Source of the DNA: Psychrobacter sp. APC 3426
GTDB lineage: Bacteria > Pseudomonadota > Gammaproteobacteria > Pseudomonadales > Moraxellaceae
DNA length: 64,000 nucleotides
NCBI RefSeq assembly: GCF_030408035.1
Contig: NZ_JASDCF010000011.1
Span: forward strand, 1-64,000
Direction of reading: 5' to 3'
A model generated the notes under the pieces. That model ran no database searches. It was not told the origin of the DNA and saw only the letters and a program-made list of their open reading frames with translations. Positions 7,317 to 17,240 of the stretch are shown in pieces (positions within the stretch are counted from its first letter, which is position 1; each line of letters starts with the position of its first letter). Both the position numbers and the translations under genes were made by a program.

Positions 7317-8339
7317 TTAGCGCTGAGGTTTGTCCAAAATTTGCGTGGTTAATAATGGCGTTGGTTTTGGTGCGTTGGCAATCAGCTGATCCAACCAATC
7401 AATCACCTCTGGGATATCACTCGGTGCTTTCATCGTTTCCAAATTCTTGGCAAGGTCATTCTGCTTACTATTAACACTGCGACTATCACTATTAGTCTTC
7501 GTTGCCGCTGATGGCTGCTGAGTTTTGCTGACCGCTGATGTCGGTTGCAATGTTGCCAGCTGTTTGCGTGCCTGTCTCAGGTAGCGAATAAGTTGGTCAT
7601 GCTCACGCATATTGCTGGCTTGGCTGGCTAAGTTTAACGTCATAATGACCTCATGAACCACTAACTGTCGGCGGGTCAAAGCAACTTCATTTTTTATGGT
7701 GCTGTTTTTTTGAGTCCCATTTTGCATACTGATAGTGCCTTTATTGGCATTGCTATTACTGGCACTACTATCAATGCGACCTGCAGTTTCATGGCTATGC
7801 AGAAACTGTTGAATATTCTGAATGGCAAGGTTTTGAATTTGCCAAGGGCTTGGTTGTGAGCTTTGTGCTTGCAAACGTTCAATGTCTTTTAGCAAGCTTT
7901 GCTTAATAACGACGGTTAGAGCAGGAGCAATCTCATTGCTGCTTTGGGAAAGCTGCCAGTGTAAACCTCGCAGCAAATCAATCGCTGCACTATCGTTGTT
8001 GTCTACCAATAACCTATCAGCGGCCTGTATTTGAATACGCAATAAATCTAGCTGATTTTGCGCTTGGCTACTGGCTGCCGTCCTAGGCTCCGGTAAAGTC
8101 TGCTGGCTCATGGCAAACAAGCGATCATCCATGTCGTTTAAACGGCTGACCACCTGCTCGTTGCTTTGCAAGCGTTCGTTGACACTGTTTTGAAAACGCT
8201 GCTGACTAATATATAACCAGAGTAATGCGGCGATAAGTAGTAAGATTACCACCCACTGCATGCGTATCAGTAACATATTTGCTTGCCGGCGCTGCTGGAC
8301 AGCAGAGGGATCCTTTAAAGGCTCAGAATTCGTTGACAT
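7317..8339 (-). CDS. hemX: HemX-like inner-membrane protein
   Basis: The protein has 340 residues. One membrane segment lies at about residues 28-47 (WVVILLLIAALLWLYI), followed by a large periplasmic coiled-coil part (FQNSVNERLQSNEQVVSRLNDMDDRLF, then DLLRIQIQAADRLLVDNNDSAAIDLLRGLHWQL). This matches the HemX family, commonly mis-named uroporphyrinogen-III C-methyltransferase; no SAM-binding motif is present. The order hemC-hemD-hemX on one strand is conserved in gammaproteobacteria, with an 80-bp gap after hemD. A Ser/Thr/Asn-rich linker follows residue 185. Its exact role in haem synthesis is not established. Confidence 0.85.
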   Translation of the reverse strand: MSTNSEPLKDPSAVQQRRQANMLLIRMQWVVILLLIAALLWLYISQQRFQNSVNERLQSNEQVVSRLNDMDDRLFAMSQQTLPEPRTAASSQAQNQLDLLRIQIQAADRLLVDNNDSAAIDLLRGLHWQLSQSSNEIAPALTVVIKQSLLKDIERLQAQSSQPSPWQIQNLAIQNIQQFLHSHETAGRIDSSASNSNANKGTISMQNGTQKNSTIKNEVALTRRQLVVHEVIMTLNLASQASNMREHDQLIRYLRQARKQLATLQPTSAVSKTQQPSAATKTNSDSRSVNSKQNDLAKNLETMKAPSDIPEVIDWLDQLIANAPKPTPLLTTQILDKPQR

Positions 8340-8418
8340 AGTGCAGCACCGTTAGTGATAGGTTGGAACATATTGGAAAAGGTGAAAGAAACAGCAGCAT
8401 AAAGTGCCAAGCCAATTT

Positions 8419-9549
8419 TTAGCATGAATATTCTGTGGAATTAATAGCGGCAAGAATGGTTTCAGGCGCCAAATTTTCTACACGCCAATGGCTTAACTGC
8501 TGCTCAGCGACCATATTAGCCAAGCGCTCTCCCAGTACCACATAAACGAAGTCAGATAGCTTAAGCGACCAACGATGATTTGTCTCACTCACCAATTGAG
8601 GCTCTGATGGACGCTCTGATTTTCCTTCATCAGCCTCTCGCTCATCAGTTGCTGTTACTTCTGCAACGATACGACTCCAATGTTCAAAGGCTGTCCCACT
8701 ACTGACGATAACGATGGGCTTTAGCTTGGACTCAACCTGCTCTGATAGCTCATCAGTCTGATTAAGATTATCAGCATAAAAACCTGTTAGCCATTGCTTA
8801 TATTCTTCTTTAGCATTGAGAGGCATCTTACGCTCATACCACGCGATACTATCGATATGCACACCGCGCGCTTGTAGCGTATTGACCAATAATCGTCGTC
8901 CGCCAAGTCCGCGCCATACCAGTAACTTATCGCCCGCTTGTAGGCTTTCAACTTCAGGCATGGCTAGCATACCCTCGTTATTGGCCACGCCTGGCTGCAG
9001 TACTTGATAGCTTGCCGCATCAATTTTGGCATTATTCAATACTGCTGCTGTCGCATCACCAACAGCAATCAGATGACTGGGCGCTTTTAAATTTTGCAAC
9101 GCTGCCTCATGGTCTTTATTGGCTTCGTTGCCACTGCCCTCATGCTCTCGGGCTTGGCGCTCAAGCACTTGCCAAACTGCTAGCCCTGACGCAGCAGCCG
9201 TTGGGCTAACAATCACCAGTGCCTGATAATCACCTGCCAGCCACTGGCGCATGAGTGCCATATCATCATCAGTCGTAGGACGCGACTGTAGTGCCAACAT
9301 CGGCATCTCAACCACGCTTAGACCTGCTGACTGTAAATGCTGCGTCAACGGTGCGGCACGCTCTACAGGCCGAGTATTGATGACCACTCGCAGTTGTGAT
9401 GATTGCTGATTTAGCTGCTGATTTGATTGCTTGCTTGGCGGCTCATTTGGCTGACTATTTGCTTGGTCGTTCGAATGAGGCTTGGCGTGATTGAGTGTTG
9501 ATGACATAGACGTACCATGACAAAAGGCTGATGAAATGAGTGTAGTCAT
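8419..9549 (-). CDS. hemD: Uroporphyrinogen-III synthase
   Basis: HemD cyclises hydroxymethylbilane to uroporphyrinogen III, the step after HemC. The domain begins with RVVINTRPVERAAPLTQHLQSAGLSVVEMPML, the usual HemD start, and contains VIVSPTAAASGL, AVGDATAAVL and LVWRGLGGRRLLVNTL. Before it lies a 45-50 residue Ser/Asn/Gln-rich leader, likely disordered, so the real start could be the ATG at 9549 (used here), a TTG at 9561 or the ATG at 9507. Two acidic inserts (residues about 155-165 and 285-310) make it longer than the usual 250 residues. It is followed by hemX and preceded by hemC with a 54-bp gap. Confidence 0.9.
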   Translation of the reverse strand: MTTLISSAFCHGTSMSSTLNHAKPHSNDQANSQPNEPPSKQSNQQLNQQSSQLRVVINTRPVERAAPLTQHLQSAGLSVVEMPMLALQSRPTTDDDMALMRQWLAGDYQALVIVSPTAAASGLAVWQVLERQAREHEGSGNEANKDHEAALQNLKAPSHLIAVGDATAAVLNNAKIDAASYQVLQPGVANNEGMLAMPEVESLQAGDKLLVWRGLGGRRLLVNTLQARGVHIDSIAWYERKMPLNAKEEYKQWLTGFYADNLNQTDELSEQVESKLKPIVIVSSGTAFEHWSRIVAEVTATDEREADEGKSERPSEPQLVSETNHRWSLKLSDFVYVVLGERLANMVAEQQLSHWRVENLAPETILAAINSTEYSC

Positions 9550-9603
9550 AGACTGATTCAAAAATGAGTAGTCTATGACTGAAGGGATGACAGTACTGAT
9601 TGG

Positions 9604-10638
9604 TTATTGAGGATTATAAATCGCTGACAAAATATCACCAGCACCATCAGCAAGCAGCATCTCTGCCACATCGATACCGAGCTGATTGGCCTGCGCTTCT
9701 TGCTCATCTTGTGCGCCAGTTAATGTGACGCGTTTTTCTGCTTTTAACAGCTCGCTACCATCGGCTTGCCCTACTCGACCACGCAACCACAATACATTGC
9801 CATTGTCGTTATTGCCATTGTCACCGTTCGCATCATTATTGCTGCTGGTTTCATCTGCCATCTGCAACACGGCATAGGCGGCGATGGGTACTTGGCAACC
9901 GCCCTCTAGGTGACGGTTTAACGCGCGCTCAGCGATAAGGCGAATACGAGCTTTGTCATCATTTAGCGGCGCCAACAGCTTTAATACCTCATCATCACCT
10001 TCGCGGCACTCAATCGCCAATGCGCCTTGTCCAACCGCCGGTAAGCAAGCATCGATATCAAGCTCGCCGCGTATGCGCTCATCCAGCTCGATACGCTGTA
10101 GTCCACTGGTCGCTAAAATAATCGCATCGTATTCGCCAGCATCTAGCTTACCCAAACGGGTGCCAACGTTACCGCGCAGGGTTTTGATTTGTAAATCTGG
10201 GCGATAGGCTTTGATTTGACACTGACGGCGCAAACTTGACGTACCGACTACCGCGCCTTGTGGCAGCTCATCGATACTATTATAGGTATTGGACACGAAG
10301 GCATCGGTTGGTGAAGCGCGTTTGCAATAAACACCCAGCATCAACCCTTCAGGCAGCTGCATCGGCACGTCTTTTAGTGAATGCACGGCAATATCTGCTT
10401 CTTTATTATAAAGCGCTTGCTCAAGCTCTTTAACAAAGAGACCTTTACCGCCAATTTTGGCCAATGGTGTGTCCAAAATCTTGTCACCCTTTGTGACGAT
10501 TTTGAGTAAGTTGATCGTCATCTGAGGATACATCTCTAATAAACGAGCGCGAATATGCTCAGCTTGCCATAGTGCTAAAGGGCTTTGGCGAGTGGCGATG
10601 TTTAAGGTGGTCAAAGCAGGTTGCTGCAGATTGCTCAT
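9604..10638 (-). CDS. hemC: Hydroxymethylbilane synthase (porphobilinogen deaminase)
   Basis: HemC joins four porphobilinogen units into hydroxymethylbilane. From the ATG at 10638 it has 344 residues; that start has a GAGG ribosome binding site (minus strand, 9 bases upstream) and the family opening [19 protein letters not shown]. Other hallmarks are [46 protein letters not shown] and the dipyrromethane cofactor cysteine in [14 protein letters not shown] small Asn/Asp/Gly-rich insert ([17 protein letters not shown]) lies in domain 3. It leads hemC-hemD-hemX, and algR lies upstream on the same strand behind a terminator. Confidence 0.95.
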   Translation of the reverse strand: MSNLQQPALTTLNIATRQSPLALWQAEHIRARLLEMYPQMTINLLKIVTKGDKILDTPLAKIGGKGLFVKELEQALYNKEADIAVHSLKDVPMQLPEGLMLGVYCKRASPTDAFVSNTYNSIDELPQGAVVGTSSLRRQCQIKAYRPDLQIKTLRGNVGTRLGKLDAGEYDAIILATSGLQRIELDERIRGELDIDACLPAVGQGALAIECREGDDEVLKLLAPLNDDKARIRLIAERALNRHLEGGCQVPIAAYAVLQMADETSSNNDANGDNGNNDNGNVLWLRGRVGQADGSELLKAEKRVTLTGAQDEQEAQANQLGIDVAEMLLADGAGDILSAIYNPQ

Positions 10639-10796
10639 AAAGGGCCTCAATAAGTTTGATACTATAATATCAGTGCTGTTCATATCAGTACTACATACTG
10701 TCAGTACATACATTCAGTCGTAATCAGTACTAGACGTTACTGATGATTTGCCACAAAGAAAGGGCGCTATAACAGATTGTTAGTGATTGCTGACGC

Positions 10797-10830
10797 AAAA
10801 AAATACCCCTATTTAAGCATAAATAAGGGT
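10797..10830 (-). terminator. Intrinsic terminator downstream of algR
   Basis: On the minus strand ACCC-TTATTTA pairs with TAAATA-GGGGT (stem 10805-10815/10820-10830 with one mismatch) and is followed by a T7 run (10797-10803). It separates algR from the hem genes. Confidence 0.7.
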
Positions 10831-10871
10831 TTGATGATATGGGATGATTATTTCGCTGTTAAAACAGCAGG

Positions 10872-11609
10872 TTACATACTTTGGATTTTATCACGTAACG
10901 CTGGCAGGTGACGACGGCTAACCGCTAGTGTCTCATCAATACCTTTGAAACGTATTTGATACTGCCCTGCATCTAAGGTTTCTAGATAGTCCAAAAAGCT
11001 CAAATTGATAATGGCGTTGCGATGTACTCGAAAAAGACGATCCTCAAACTCCTGCTCAAGCTCTTTTAACGTCTCATCAATCAGCACAATACCACCTTTG
11101 TGACGAACTTTGACGTACTTTTGATCGGCCGTAAAATAATAGATGTCTTTTAGCTTAATCAGCTCCACACCGCGATGGGTACGGGCGGCGATATGCTCAC
11201 GTAGTGGGCGTGCTGTAGGATCTTCAAGCTTACGAATCTCATTAAGCTGCGCGGCGTTTAAGCTTTTTGCTTTATTCAATGCTTCTAATAATTCGTCTTT
11301 GTTCGCCGGCTTTAATAAGTAGCCAATCGCATTGGCCTTTAAGGCGGCAATGGCGTAATGATCGTACGCGGTAACGAATATAATCGCTGGCGGATGTTCA
11401 AGTTTGTTGAGCTCTTGGGCACAGCGTACGCCATCCATTTCGGGCATACGTATGTCTAACAATATGATGTCTGGTTGCTCAGTCTGTACGGCAACGATGG
11501 CTTCTGCCCCTGTCGTTGCCTGAGCAACCACCTGATGACCTGACTCTTGTACGATTCTGACCAAACGCTCACGCGCTAATGGCTCATCATCGCAAACTAC
11601 GATCCGCAT
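10872..11609 (-). CDS. algR: LytTR-family response regulator AlgR
   Basis: The protein has 245 residues. Residues 1-120 form a receiver domain with the acidic pair (VVCDDEPLARERL), the phospho-acceptor Asp in IILLDIRMPEMDG (about residue 54), Thr in VTAYDHYAI and Lys in LLKPANKDEL. Residues 140-245 form a LytTR DNA-binding domain (GVELIKLKDIYYFTADQKYVKVRH, then LFRVHRNAIINLSFL). In Pseudomonas AlgR controls type IV pilus and alginate genes together with AlgZ/FimS. Here algZ is upstream on the same strand but separated by 331 bp, suggesting algR has its own promoter. The gene order next to hemC is the same as in pseudomonads. Confidence 0.92.
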   Translation of the reverse strand: MRIVVCDDEPLARERLVRIVQESGHQVVAQATTGAEAIVAVQTEQPDIILLDIRMPEMDGVRCAQELNKLEHPPAIIFVTAYDHYAIAALKANAIGYLLKPANKDELLEALNKAKSLNAAQLNEIRKLEDPTARPLREHIAARTHRGVELIKLKDIYYFTADQKYVKVRHKGGIVLIDETLKELEQEFEDRLFRVHRNAIINLSFLDYLETLDAGQYQIRFKGIDETLAVSRRHLPALRDKIQSM

Positions 11610-11940
11610 GCAAACTCCTATTTTAGGGCATACTTAATATTTTTTTAAAAGGATTAAGACTATATTAGCATTTATTACCAAGTACTTAGAATAGAAACAT
11701 TCAATTATCGAATAAAATGACCTGTAAATATATCGCTATTGAGACTCATTTTATTTTTGTGTATTTAGTAAAAATTAATCGTCTCAAGTTGAGCTTTTCC
11801 AAAGGTATATTTTGTGCAGACTTAACACAACTTCAGCACGATGGAAAAGCTATTTTTATTCATAACCATACAATAAAACTGCAATAAATATGCCACTCTA
11901 AATACTTACTAATTTTTCATAAGTAAGCTTAAGACAACCC
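11610..11940. other. algZ-algR intergenic region with a large stem-loop
   Basis: No gene is seen. AGCTTTTCC (11792-11800) pairs with GGAAAAGCT (11843-11851), with an inner GTGC/GCAC pair (11814-11817/11836-11839). On the plus strand it is followed by ATTTTTATT, like a terminator; on the minus strand it would lie in the algR leader. Function unknown. Confidence 0.45.
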
Positions 11941-13092
11941 TTATAAACCCACGTCTTGTAGCGGATAATCAATGAGCGTAATAATTTGCGTACTGGTAAC
12001 GGTGCTTTTGATATCGGCACTTTGACCAAAATAAGCCCGCAAGCGCTCAGCCTGAATATAAAAATCCATATGCTGACGTAGGTCATGATTAATCATTAAG
12101 GTTTTTTTGGGCAGTCTTACACTGATAGTAATAGCGACGTGGTGCTGGTGCCAAGTGACTTCAATATTGATATAAATCGTTTCAGTGGTCATCTCAACCA
12201 CATTGAGCAGCATTTTTTCCAATACACTTTGTAAGGTTAAGGCGGTAATAACCATGTCATACATGATGTCTTCGTCAGGCAGCTGCCATTTTACATCGAG
12301 CTTATCCGCTAGACGGCTGGCCTCAATCGCCAAATAATGCTCACAAAGGGCGATTTCTTCTTCGAAACTGATTTCGCGGGCACCACTAAAGCTGGCACGG
12401 AACAATGCTGAGACATGCTGTAGGAGATAGGATGCGCGTGTCGGGTTGGACTCGATAAGTGATACCAAGGTATTAATGGTATTAAAGAAAAAATGCGGGG
12501 TGATACGTGCTTTTATCACGTCATTTTGCGCACTTAGCTTATGCTCAAAAGATTGCTTAAGGGCATGCATCTCACGATAACGGCGCAAAAAGTACAACAA
12601 AAACACCAAGGTAAAACCGCCGGCAATCATAAGATCGAAGACCACTTCTAAGATGAAGTTCTGTAGGTCATATTCGTGCCAGCCCATATTAATCATAACG
12701 AGCAGCACTAAAGTCATGGAAATGGTCGAGGCAATCATGAGTATCGCTAGCACATACATGCTGACCTTGGGCACGCTCATGCTTTTAAAGATGGGACGTA
12801 GATAATCGATGATGAATAGAGAGGGAATAATACTGAGCGTATTTTGTATCACTCGGCTCATAAACTTAATCATAAAATCTGACCAAGTCGCCAAATCATG
12901 GCGGTCAATAACTGTCAAAAATAGTGACCAAAAAAAGATATAAACCAGCCACTGCCAAGGTCTCATGACCTCCATGAGCTTGGGGATAAAAAACTCTAAG
13001 CGCTCCGCTAGTAAGGCAACCTCATCATTTGCTATACTTGAGTTCTTATTCTCTTGACTTGTCTTGTACCGATATGAACGCCAACTCTTCAA
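11941..13092 (-). CDS. algZ: LytS/AlgZ-type sensor histidine kinase with degenerate ATPase domain
   Basis: The protein has up to 383 residues. Four membrane segments are visible at about residues 47-62, 84-97, 110-135 and 150-168. The His_kinase box [16 protein letters not shown] carries the putative phospho-accepting His (about 200), and the region to residue 250 ([30 protein letters not shown]) fits the LytS family. The ATPase part is abnormal: where LytS kinases have a PLVENAIKHG N-box the protein reads [16 protein letters not shown], and no GxGxGL box follows. The start is uncertain: 13092 overlaps the divergent argH start; the Met at 12975 would avoid this. It pairs with AlgR downstream. 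Confidence 0.85.
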   Translation of the reverse strand: MKSWRSYRYKTSQENKNSSIANDEVALLAERLEFFIPKLMEVMRPWQWLVYIFFWSLFLTVIDRHDLATWSDFMIKFMSRVIQNTLSIIPSLFIIDYLRPIFKSMSVPKVSMYVLAILMIASTISMTLVLLVMINMGWHEYDLQNFILEVVFDLMIAGGFTLVFLLYFLRRYREMHALKQSFEHKLSAQNDVIKARITPHFFFNTINTLVSLIESNPTRASYLLQHVSALFRASFSGAREISFEEEIALCEHYLAIEASRLADKLDVKWQLPDEDIMYDMVITALTLQSVLEKMLLNVVEMTTETIYINIEVTWHQHHVAITISVRLPKKTLMINHDLRQHMDFYIQAERLRAYFGQSADIKSTVTSTQIITLIDYPLQDVGL

Positions 13093-14579
13093 ATCCTAGT
13101 AATCCTGAATTAAATAAAAACGCATCTGCCTCTGATTCTAGCACAGATGACTCTATAACAAATAACGCGACGCAAAGCAGCCCTACCAGTGGTCAGGGCC
13201 AGCAAATGTGGGGCGGACGCTTTAGTGAAGCGACGGATAGCTTCGTTGCTGCATTTACCGCATCCGTGGGCTTTGACCAACGCTTTGCCCGTCACGATAT
13301 TCAAGGCTCAATCGCCCATGCCACCATGCTAAAAGAATGTGACATTCTCACAGCTGACGAGGTGGCAACCATCATCGATGGTCTACAGCAGGTGCTGCGC
13401 GAGATTGAAGCGGGTGAATTTAACTGGTCTATTGCCCTTGAAGACGTACACATGAACGTTGAATCACGCCTGACTGATATCGTTGGCGCGGTGGGTAAAA
13501 AGCTGCATACGGGACGTAGCCGTAACGATCAGGTTGCCACTGATATCCGCCTATGGTTGCGTGAAGAAACGGACAATATCATTGCGCTATTGGTACGTTT
13601 GCAGAGCGGTTTACTAGATTTGGCTGAGCAGCATACTGACACGATTATGCCTGGCTTTACACATCTGCAAACGGCTCAGCCTGTGAGCTTTGGTCATCAC
13701 GTCATGGCATGGTTTGAGATGTTATACCGCGATACCGAGCGTCTGGTTGATGCCCGTCGCCGTATTAATCAAATGCCGCTTGGTAGTGCTGCTCTCGCTG
13801 GTACCACCTTCCCCATCGATCGTACCATCACTGCTGAATTGCTAGGTTTTGAAGGCATTTGCCAGAACTCATTAGACGCGGTTTCAGACCGTGATTTTGC
13901 TATTGAGTTTACCTCAGCGGCCTCTATTTTAATGATGCATATGTCACGCATGAGTGAAGAGATTATCCTATGGATGTCAGCGCAATTTAACTTTGTGCAG
14001 ATACCAGATCGCTTCTGTACTGGCTCCTCTATCATGCCGCAAAAGAAAAACCCTGATGTACCAGAATTGGTACGCGGTAAAGCAGCACGTGTCTTTGGTC
14101 AATTAATGACATTATTAAGCCTGATGAAGAGCCAGCCACTTGCTTATAATAAAGACAACCAAGAAGACAAAGAGCCGCTATTTGATTGCGTCGATACCTT
14201 AACTGGTTCGCTACTCGCCTTTGCTGATATGCTACCGAACATCACGCCAAATAAAGAAAATATGCGTGCAGCCACCATGAAAGGCTATGCAACGGCGACT
14301 GACCTAGCCGATTATTTGGTACGCCAAGGGGTGGCATTCCGTGATGCCCATGAAGTGGTCGGCAATGCCGTCGCTTTAGGCATTAAAGAAGGCGTTGATT
14401 TAAGTGACTTATCACTGGCACAGCTTCAGCAATTTAGCGACGCCATTGGTGATGATGTCTTTGACTTCTTAACGTTAGAAGGCTCATTAGCCGCGCGTGA
14501 TCATTTGGGCGGCACTGCTCCCAATCAAGTTAAGCAGGCGGTCGTTACTGGTCGTGCACGCTTAAAAGCCTTTGCCTAA
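13074..14579 (+). CDS. argH: Argininosuccinate lyase
   Basis: ArgH splits argininosuccinate into arginine and fumarate, the last step of arginine synthesis. The core starts at [18 protein letters not shown] and contains the superfamily signature [28 protein letters not shown] and [18 protein letters not shown] residues ([13 protein letters not shown]). From the ATG at 13074 there is a 44-residue Ser/Asn-rich leader not found in most ArgH proteins; the ATG at 13206, with an AGGG ahead of it, would give 457 residues, the typical size. Either start is possible. The gene diverges from algZ, as in pseudomonads, and ends at a strong terminator. Confidence 0.95.
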   Translation: MNANSSNPSNPELNKNASASDSSTDDSITNNATQSSPTSGQGQQMWGGRFSEATDSFVAAFTASVGFDQRFARHDIQGSIAHATMLKECDILTADEVATIIDGLQQVLREIEAGEFNWSIALEDVHMNVESRLTDIVGAVGKKLHTGRSRNDQVATDIRLWLREETDNIIALLVRLQSGLLDLAEQHTDTIMPGFTHLQTAQPVSFGHHVMAWFEMLYRDTERLVDARRRINQMPLGSAALAGTTFPIDRTITAELLGFEGICQNSLDAVSDRDFAIEFTSAASILMMHMSRMSEEIILWMSAQFNFVQIPDRFCTGSSIMPQKKNPDVPELVRGKAARVFGQLMTLLSLMKSQPLAYNKDNQEDKEPLFDCVDTLTGSLLAFADMLPNITPNKENMRAATMKGYATATDLADYLVRQGVAFRDAHEVVGNAVALGIKEGVDLSDLSLAQLQQFSDAIGDDVFDFLTLEGSLAARDHLGGTAPNQVKQAVVTGRARLKAFA

Positions 14580-14617
14580 ACGCTTGATTTAAACACGGCC
14601 TTAACGTTGTACATCTA

Positions 14618-14659
14618 ACACTCGCTCCTAATATCTAATCGTTAGGGCGAGTGTTTTTA
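14618..14659 (+). terminator. Intrinsic terminator of argH
   Basis: ACACTCGC (14618-14625) and CCTAA (14627-14631) pair with TTAGG (14642-14646) and GCGAGTGT (14647-14654), followed by TTTTT. Confidence 0.9.
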
Positions 14660-14805
14660 TTTGTCATCACATCGCCAAAACTTGTATTAAGCAGGTTTGC
14701 TGTTACCTTCTATACACCTGATACCCTTTGCTAAATTAACCAAGACCGCTATCATAGGGTGATATCAATATTCGACTGAATAACTTACTTAATAAGGAGT
14801 ATTTT

Positions 14806-15096
14806 ATGACTGAGACTTTTAACCCGCAAGCACATACCGTGTTTTGCCGCAAATACCAGCAAGAATTGCCAAAAATGCCACATCCGCCTTTTCCTAACAA
14901 AAAAGGTCAAGAGCTGCAAGAGACTGTCTCTGAAAAGGCATGGCAGGAGTGGCTTGAGCAGCAAACCATGCTGATTAACGAAAATCATTTAAGCATGATG
15001 GACCCTGAAGCCAAGAAGTTTTTAACCGAGCAACGTGAGAAGTTTTTAGATAATGAAGATTATGAGCGTGCTCAAGGCTGGACGCCAGAAAAATAG
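14806..15096 (+). CDS. yggX: YggX-family Fe(2+)-trafficking / oxidative damage protection protein
   Basis: The protein has 96 residues. It shows the family pattern: a single Cys near the N-terminus in [19 protein letters not shown], then [27 protein letters not shown] and the ending [10 protein letters not shown]. YggX is a small cytosolic protein that helps protect or repair iron-sulfur clusters during oxidative stress. An AAGGAG ribosome binding site precedes the ATG. It stands alone between two terminators (14618 and 15143). Confidence 0.93.
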   Translation: MTETFNPQAHTVFCRKYQQELPKMPHPPFPNKKGQELQETVSEKAWQEWLEQQTMLINENHLSMMDPEAKKFLTEQREKFLDNEDYERAQGWTPEK

Positions 15097-15142
15097 TTGG
15101 TATAAATATATTGGAATATCTTGTTGTTCCTATGCTGTAAAC

Positions 15143-15174
15143 AAAAACGCGCTATGTTGAAATAGCGCGTTTTT
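15143..15174. terminator. Intrinsic terminator between yggX and phoU (bidirectional)
   Basis: AAAAACGCGCTAT (15143-15155) pairs with ATAGCGCGTTTTT (15162-15174) over a 6-base loop; T-runs lie on both strands, so it can serve yggX and phoU. Confidence 0.9.
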
Positions 15175-15212
15175 TATTGAAGATAAAATCACCGTTCAAA
15201 AAGATTCTCTTG

Positions 15213-16007
15213 TTATTCTTCATCAGTATCTGGCAACTCAAAGTCATTCGCTGACATGATGGCTGATGTTGTACTGACTTGGCGTGCCGCCATTCTATTA
15301 TTGGCTTCTTGCACGGCTTTTTCTACCATTTTATAGTCTGAGTGGCGCACATCTTGCCCGCTAATATAGTTAATCACCAGTTCAGCGACGTTCTGTGCAT
15401 GGTCGCCAACACGCTCAAGCGCGCGCAATACCCACATGATATTAATGACCTTTGAGACGTGCCGTGCGTCCTCCATGATATAAGTCATCAAAGCACGAAT
15501 CGCCGATTGGTATTCATCATTGACCAAACCATCATTACGCATGACTTCAAATGCCTGCTCCGCATTGGACTGACTAAAGGCTTCTAGCGCATTATGTAGC
15601 ATGATACGAACCTGATTGCTGAGATGCTGAACCTCAGCGTAACCATATGATGACTTGCCTTGTGCTGCGATTTTACTGGCCATTTGGGCGATTTTGACCG
15701 CTTCATCGCCGATGCGCTCTAAATCAACCACACCTTTGCTAATGGACATGACCAAGCGCAAATCACTGGCAGCTGGCTGGCGTTTGGCGACCAGTAATAA
15801 GATATGCTCATCGAGTTCAACTTCCATCCGATTGATATCGAAGTCCATATCGATGACTTCTTGTGCCAGTGCTTCATCTTTATCAATGAGGGCGTGGATG
15901 GCTTTGGCGACTTGGTTGGCAGCGCTATCACCCATGTATAAAAATAAGCGAATGGCTTCATCCAAATCTTGGTCAAAACTTTTAGAGATATGCTTGTCAC
16001 TTTGCAT
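15213..16007 (-). CDS. phoU: Phosphate signalling complex protein PhoU
   Basis: PhoU links the Pst transporter to the PhoR/PhoB system and keeps the Pho regulon off when phosphate is plentiful. Both PhoU repeats are visible: LFLYMGDSAANQVAKAIHALIDKDEALAQEVIDMDFDINRMEVELDE (first) and the second with the E/DxxxD metal motif RALERVGDHAQNVAELVINYI. ERIGDEAVKIA in the first repeat is the matching motif. The ATG at 16007 has an AGGGA site 9 bases upstream; a further ATG at 16031 adds eight residues but lacks one. It is last in the pstS-C-A-B-phoU series and is separated from pstB by a repeat-bearing gap. Confidence 0.94.
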   Translation of the reverse strand: MQSDKHISKSFDQDLDEAIRLFLYMGDSAANQVAKAIHALIDKDEALAQEVIDMDFDINRMEVELDEHILLLVAKRQPAASDLRLVMSISKGVVDLERIGDEAVKIAQMASKIAAQGKSSYGYAEVQHLSNQVRIMLHNALEAFSQSNAEQAFEVMRNDGLVNDEYQSAIRALMTYIMEDARHVSKVINIMWVLRALERVGDHAQNVAELVINYISGQDVRHSDYKMVEKAVQEANNRMAARQVSTTSAIMSANDFELPDTDEE

Positions 16008-16037
16008 GAGAGGTATTCCCTGAATATCCATATTTTA

Positions 16038-16184
16038 GTGTAGTCAGTTCAACATAAAAGAAGGGCACTGTTAATGGCGTGCTGCTGGGATAAATTTTCC
16101 TCGCTTGCTGTGCGCAGGCCAGACAGATGCTTCGCAAAATTCACACCAGCAGTACATGTAACTTTTAAAATCAAACAGCTATAG
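16038..16184 (+). repeat. Hairpin MITE-like element, copy B
   Basis: The inner stem CTGCTGG...AAATTTT pairs with AAAATT...CCAGCAG. The core GCTTGCTGTGCGCAG...GACAGATGCTTCGC matches copies A, C and D. The outer ends are inverted relatives: TAGTCAGTTCAACATAAAAG on the left, and CTATAGCTGTTTGATTTTAA when the right end is complemented. It occupies most of the phoU-pstB gap. Confidence 0.75.
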
Positions 16185-16230
16185 CGTGATATGTTTTGAG
16201 TTTACATAAATAGTTTTAATCTGCTCAACG

Positions 16231-17151
16231 TTAACCATAACGACCGGTAATGTAGTCTTCGGTCGCTTTTTGCGTAGGCGTGGTAAATACTTGATCCGTC
16301 TCGCCCATCTCAATCATATCGCCCAAATACATATAGACTGTATAGTCTGATACTCGCGCCGCCTGCTGCATATTATGGGTGACGATGGCAATGGTATAGT
16401 CATTTTTCAAATCTTCTATCAAATCTTCGATTGCACCCGTTGAGATAGGGTCTAGGGCTGAGGTTGGTTCATCAAGCAACAGCACTTCAGGTTTGGTAGC
16501 GACACTACGGGCGATACACAGTCGTTGCTGCTGTCCGCCTGATAAAGACAAGCCCGACGCTTTTAGCTTATCTTTCACTTCTGGCCACAATGCCGATTTT
16601 TTTAGCGCCCATTCCACGCGATTATCCAGCTCAGCTTTGCTTAGCTTTTCATAGAGACGCACACCAAAGGCGACATTGTCGTATATCGACATTGGAAACG
16701 GCGTCGGCTTCTGAAAGACCATGCCGACTTGCGCGCGTAGCAAGTTGACATCGACATCTTTACCTAAGATATTTTTGCCATCAAGATTGATATTGCCTTC
16801 TGCACGCATGCCTGGGTATAAGTCATACATACGATTGAAAGTACGTAGTAGGGTCGATTTTCCGCAACCTGATGGACCGATAAAGGCAGTCACTTTTTTA
16901 TCAGGAATGTCGATATTGATGTTTTTTAGTGCCTGAAAATCCCCATAATAAAAACTCAAATCACGAATCTGCATTTTTGCTGCAGGCATGTTTTTGGGAA
17001 TATCATGCAGTGTTTGCTTGGTTAAGTTTGCCGCATCTGGCTGCTGCATTTGCGCTGACGTTGACATCGGTCTGTTTAGTAGATTGCCTGTTGGCGTATC
17101 AAAGTTATTAGTATTAGTTGTTGTACGGGCTTTGCTTATGACGTCATTCAT
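16231..17151 (-). CDS. pstB: Phosphate ABC transporter ATP-binding protein PstB
   Basis: PstB powers high-affinity phosphate import with PstA and PstC at the inner membrane. The ABC domain starts near [19 protein letters not shown]; Walker A is [11 protein letters not shown], the signature [14 protein letters not shown], and Walker [14 protein letters not shown], followed by the H-loop [14 protein letters not shown]. The ending EDYITGRYG is typical. Before the domain lies an unusual leader of about 57 residues, Thr/Asn/Gln-rich. The ATG at 17151 is used; a TTG at 17163 gives four more residues. It follows pstA by a 89-bp gap. Confidence 0.95.
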   Translation of the reverse strand: MNDVISKARTTTNTNNFDTPTGNLLNRPMSTSAQMQQPDAANLTKQTLHDIPKNMPAAKMQIRDLSFYYGDFQALKNINIDIPDKKVTAFIGPSGCGKSTLLRTFNRMYDLYPGMRAEGNINLDGKNILGKDVDVNLLRAQVGMVFQKPTPFPMSIYDNVAFGVRLYEKLSKAELDNRVEWALKKSALWPEVKDKLKASGLSLSGGQQQRLCIARSVATKPEVLLLDEPTSALDPISTGAIEDLIEDLKNDYTIAIVTHNMQQAARVSDYTVYMYLGDMIEMGETDQVFTTPTQKATEDYITGRYG

Positions 17152-17240
17152 AATGTTATCCAACCTAGCTTAATGAATATAAATTTAAGTAAATGCTGTC
17201 TGTAGAGTGATTTGGCGACAGGCTTTATTGACTCTGACTG

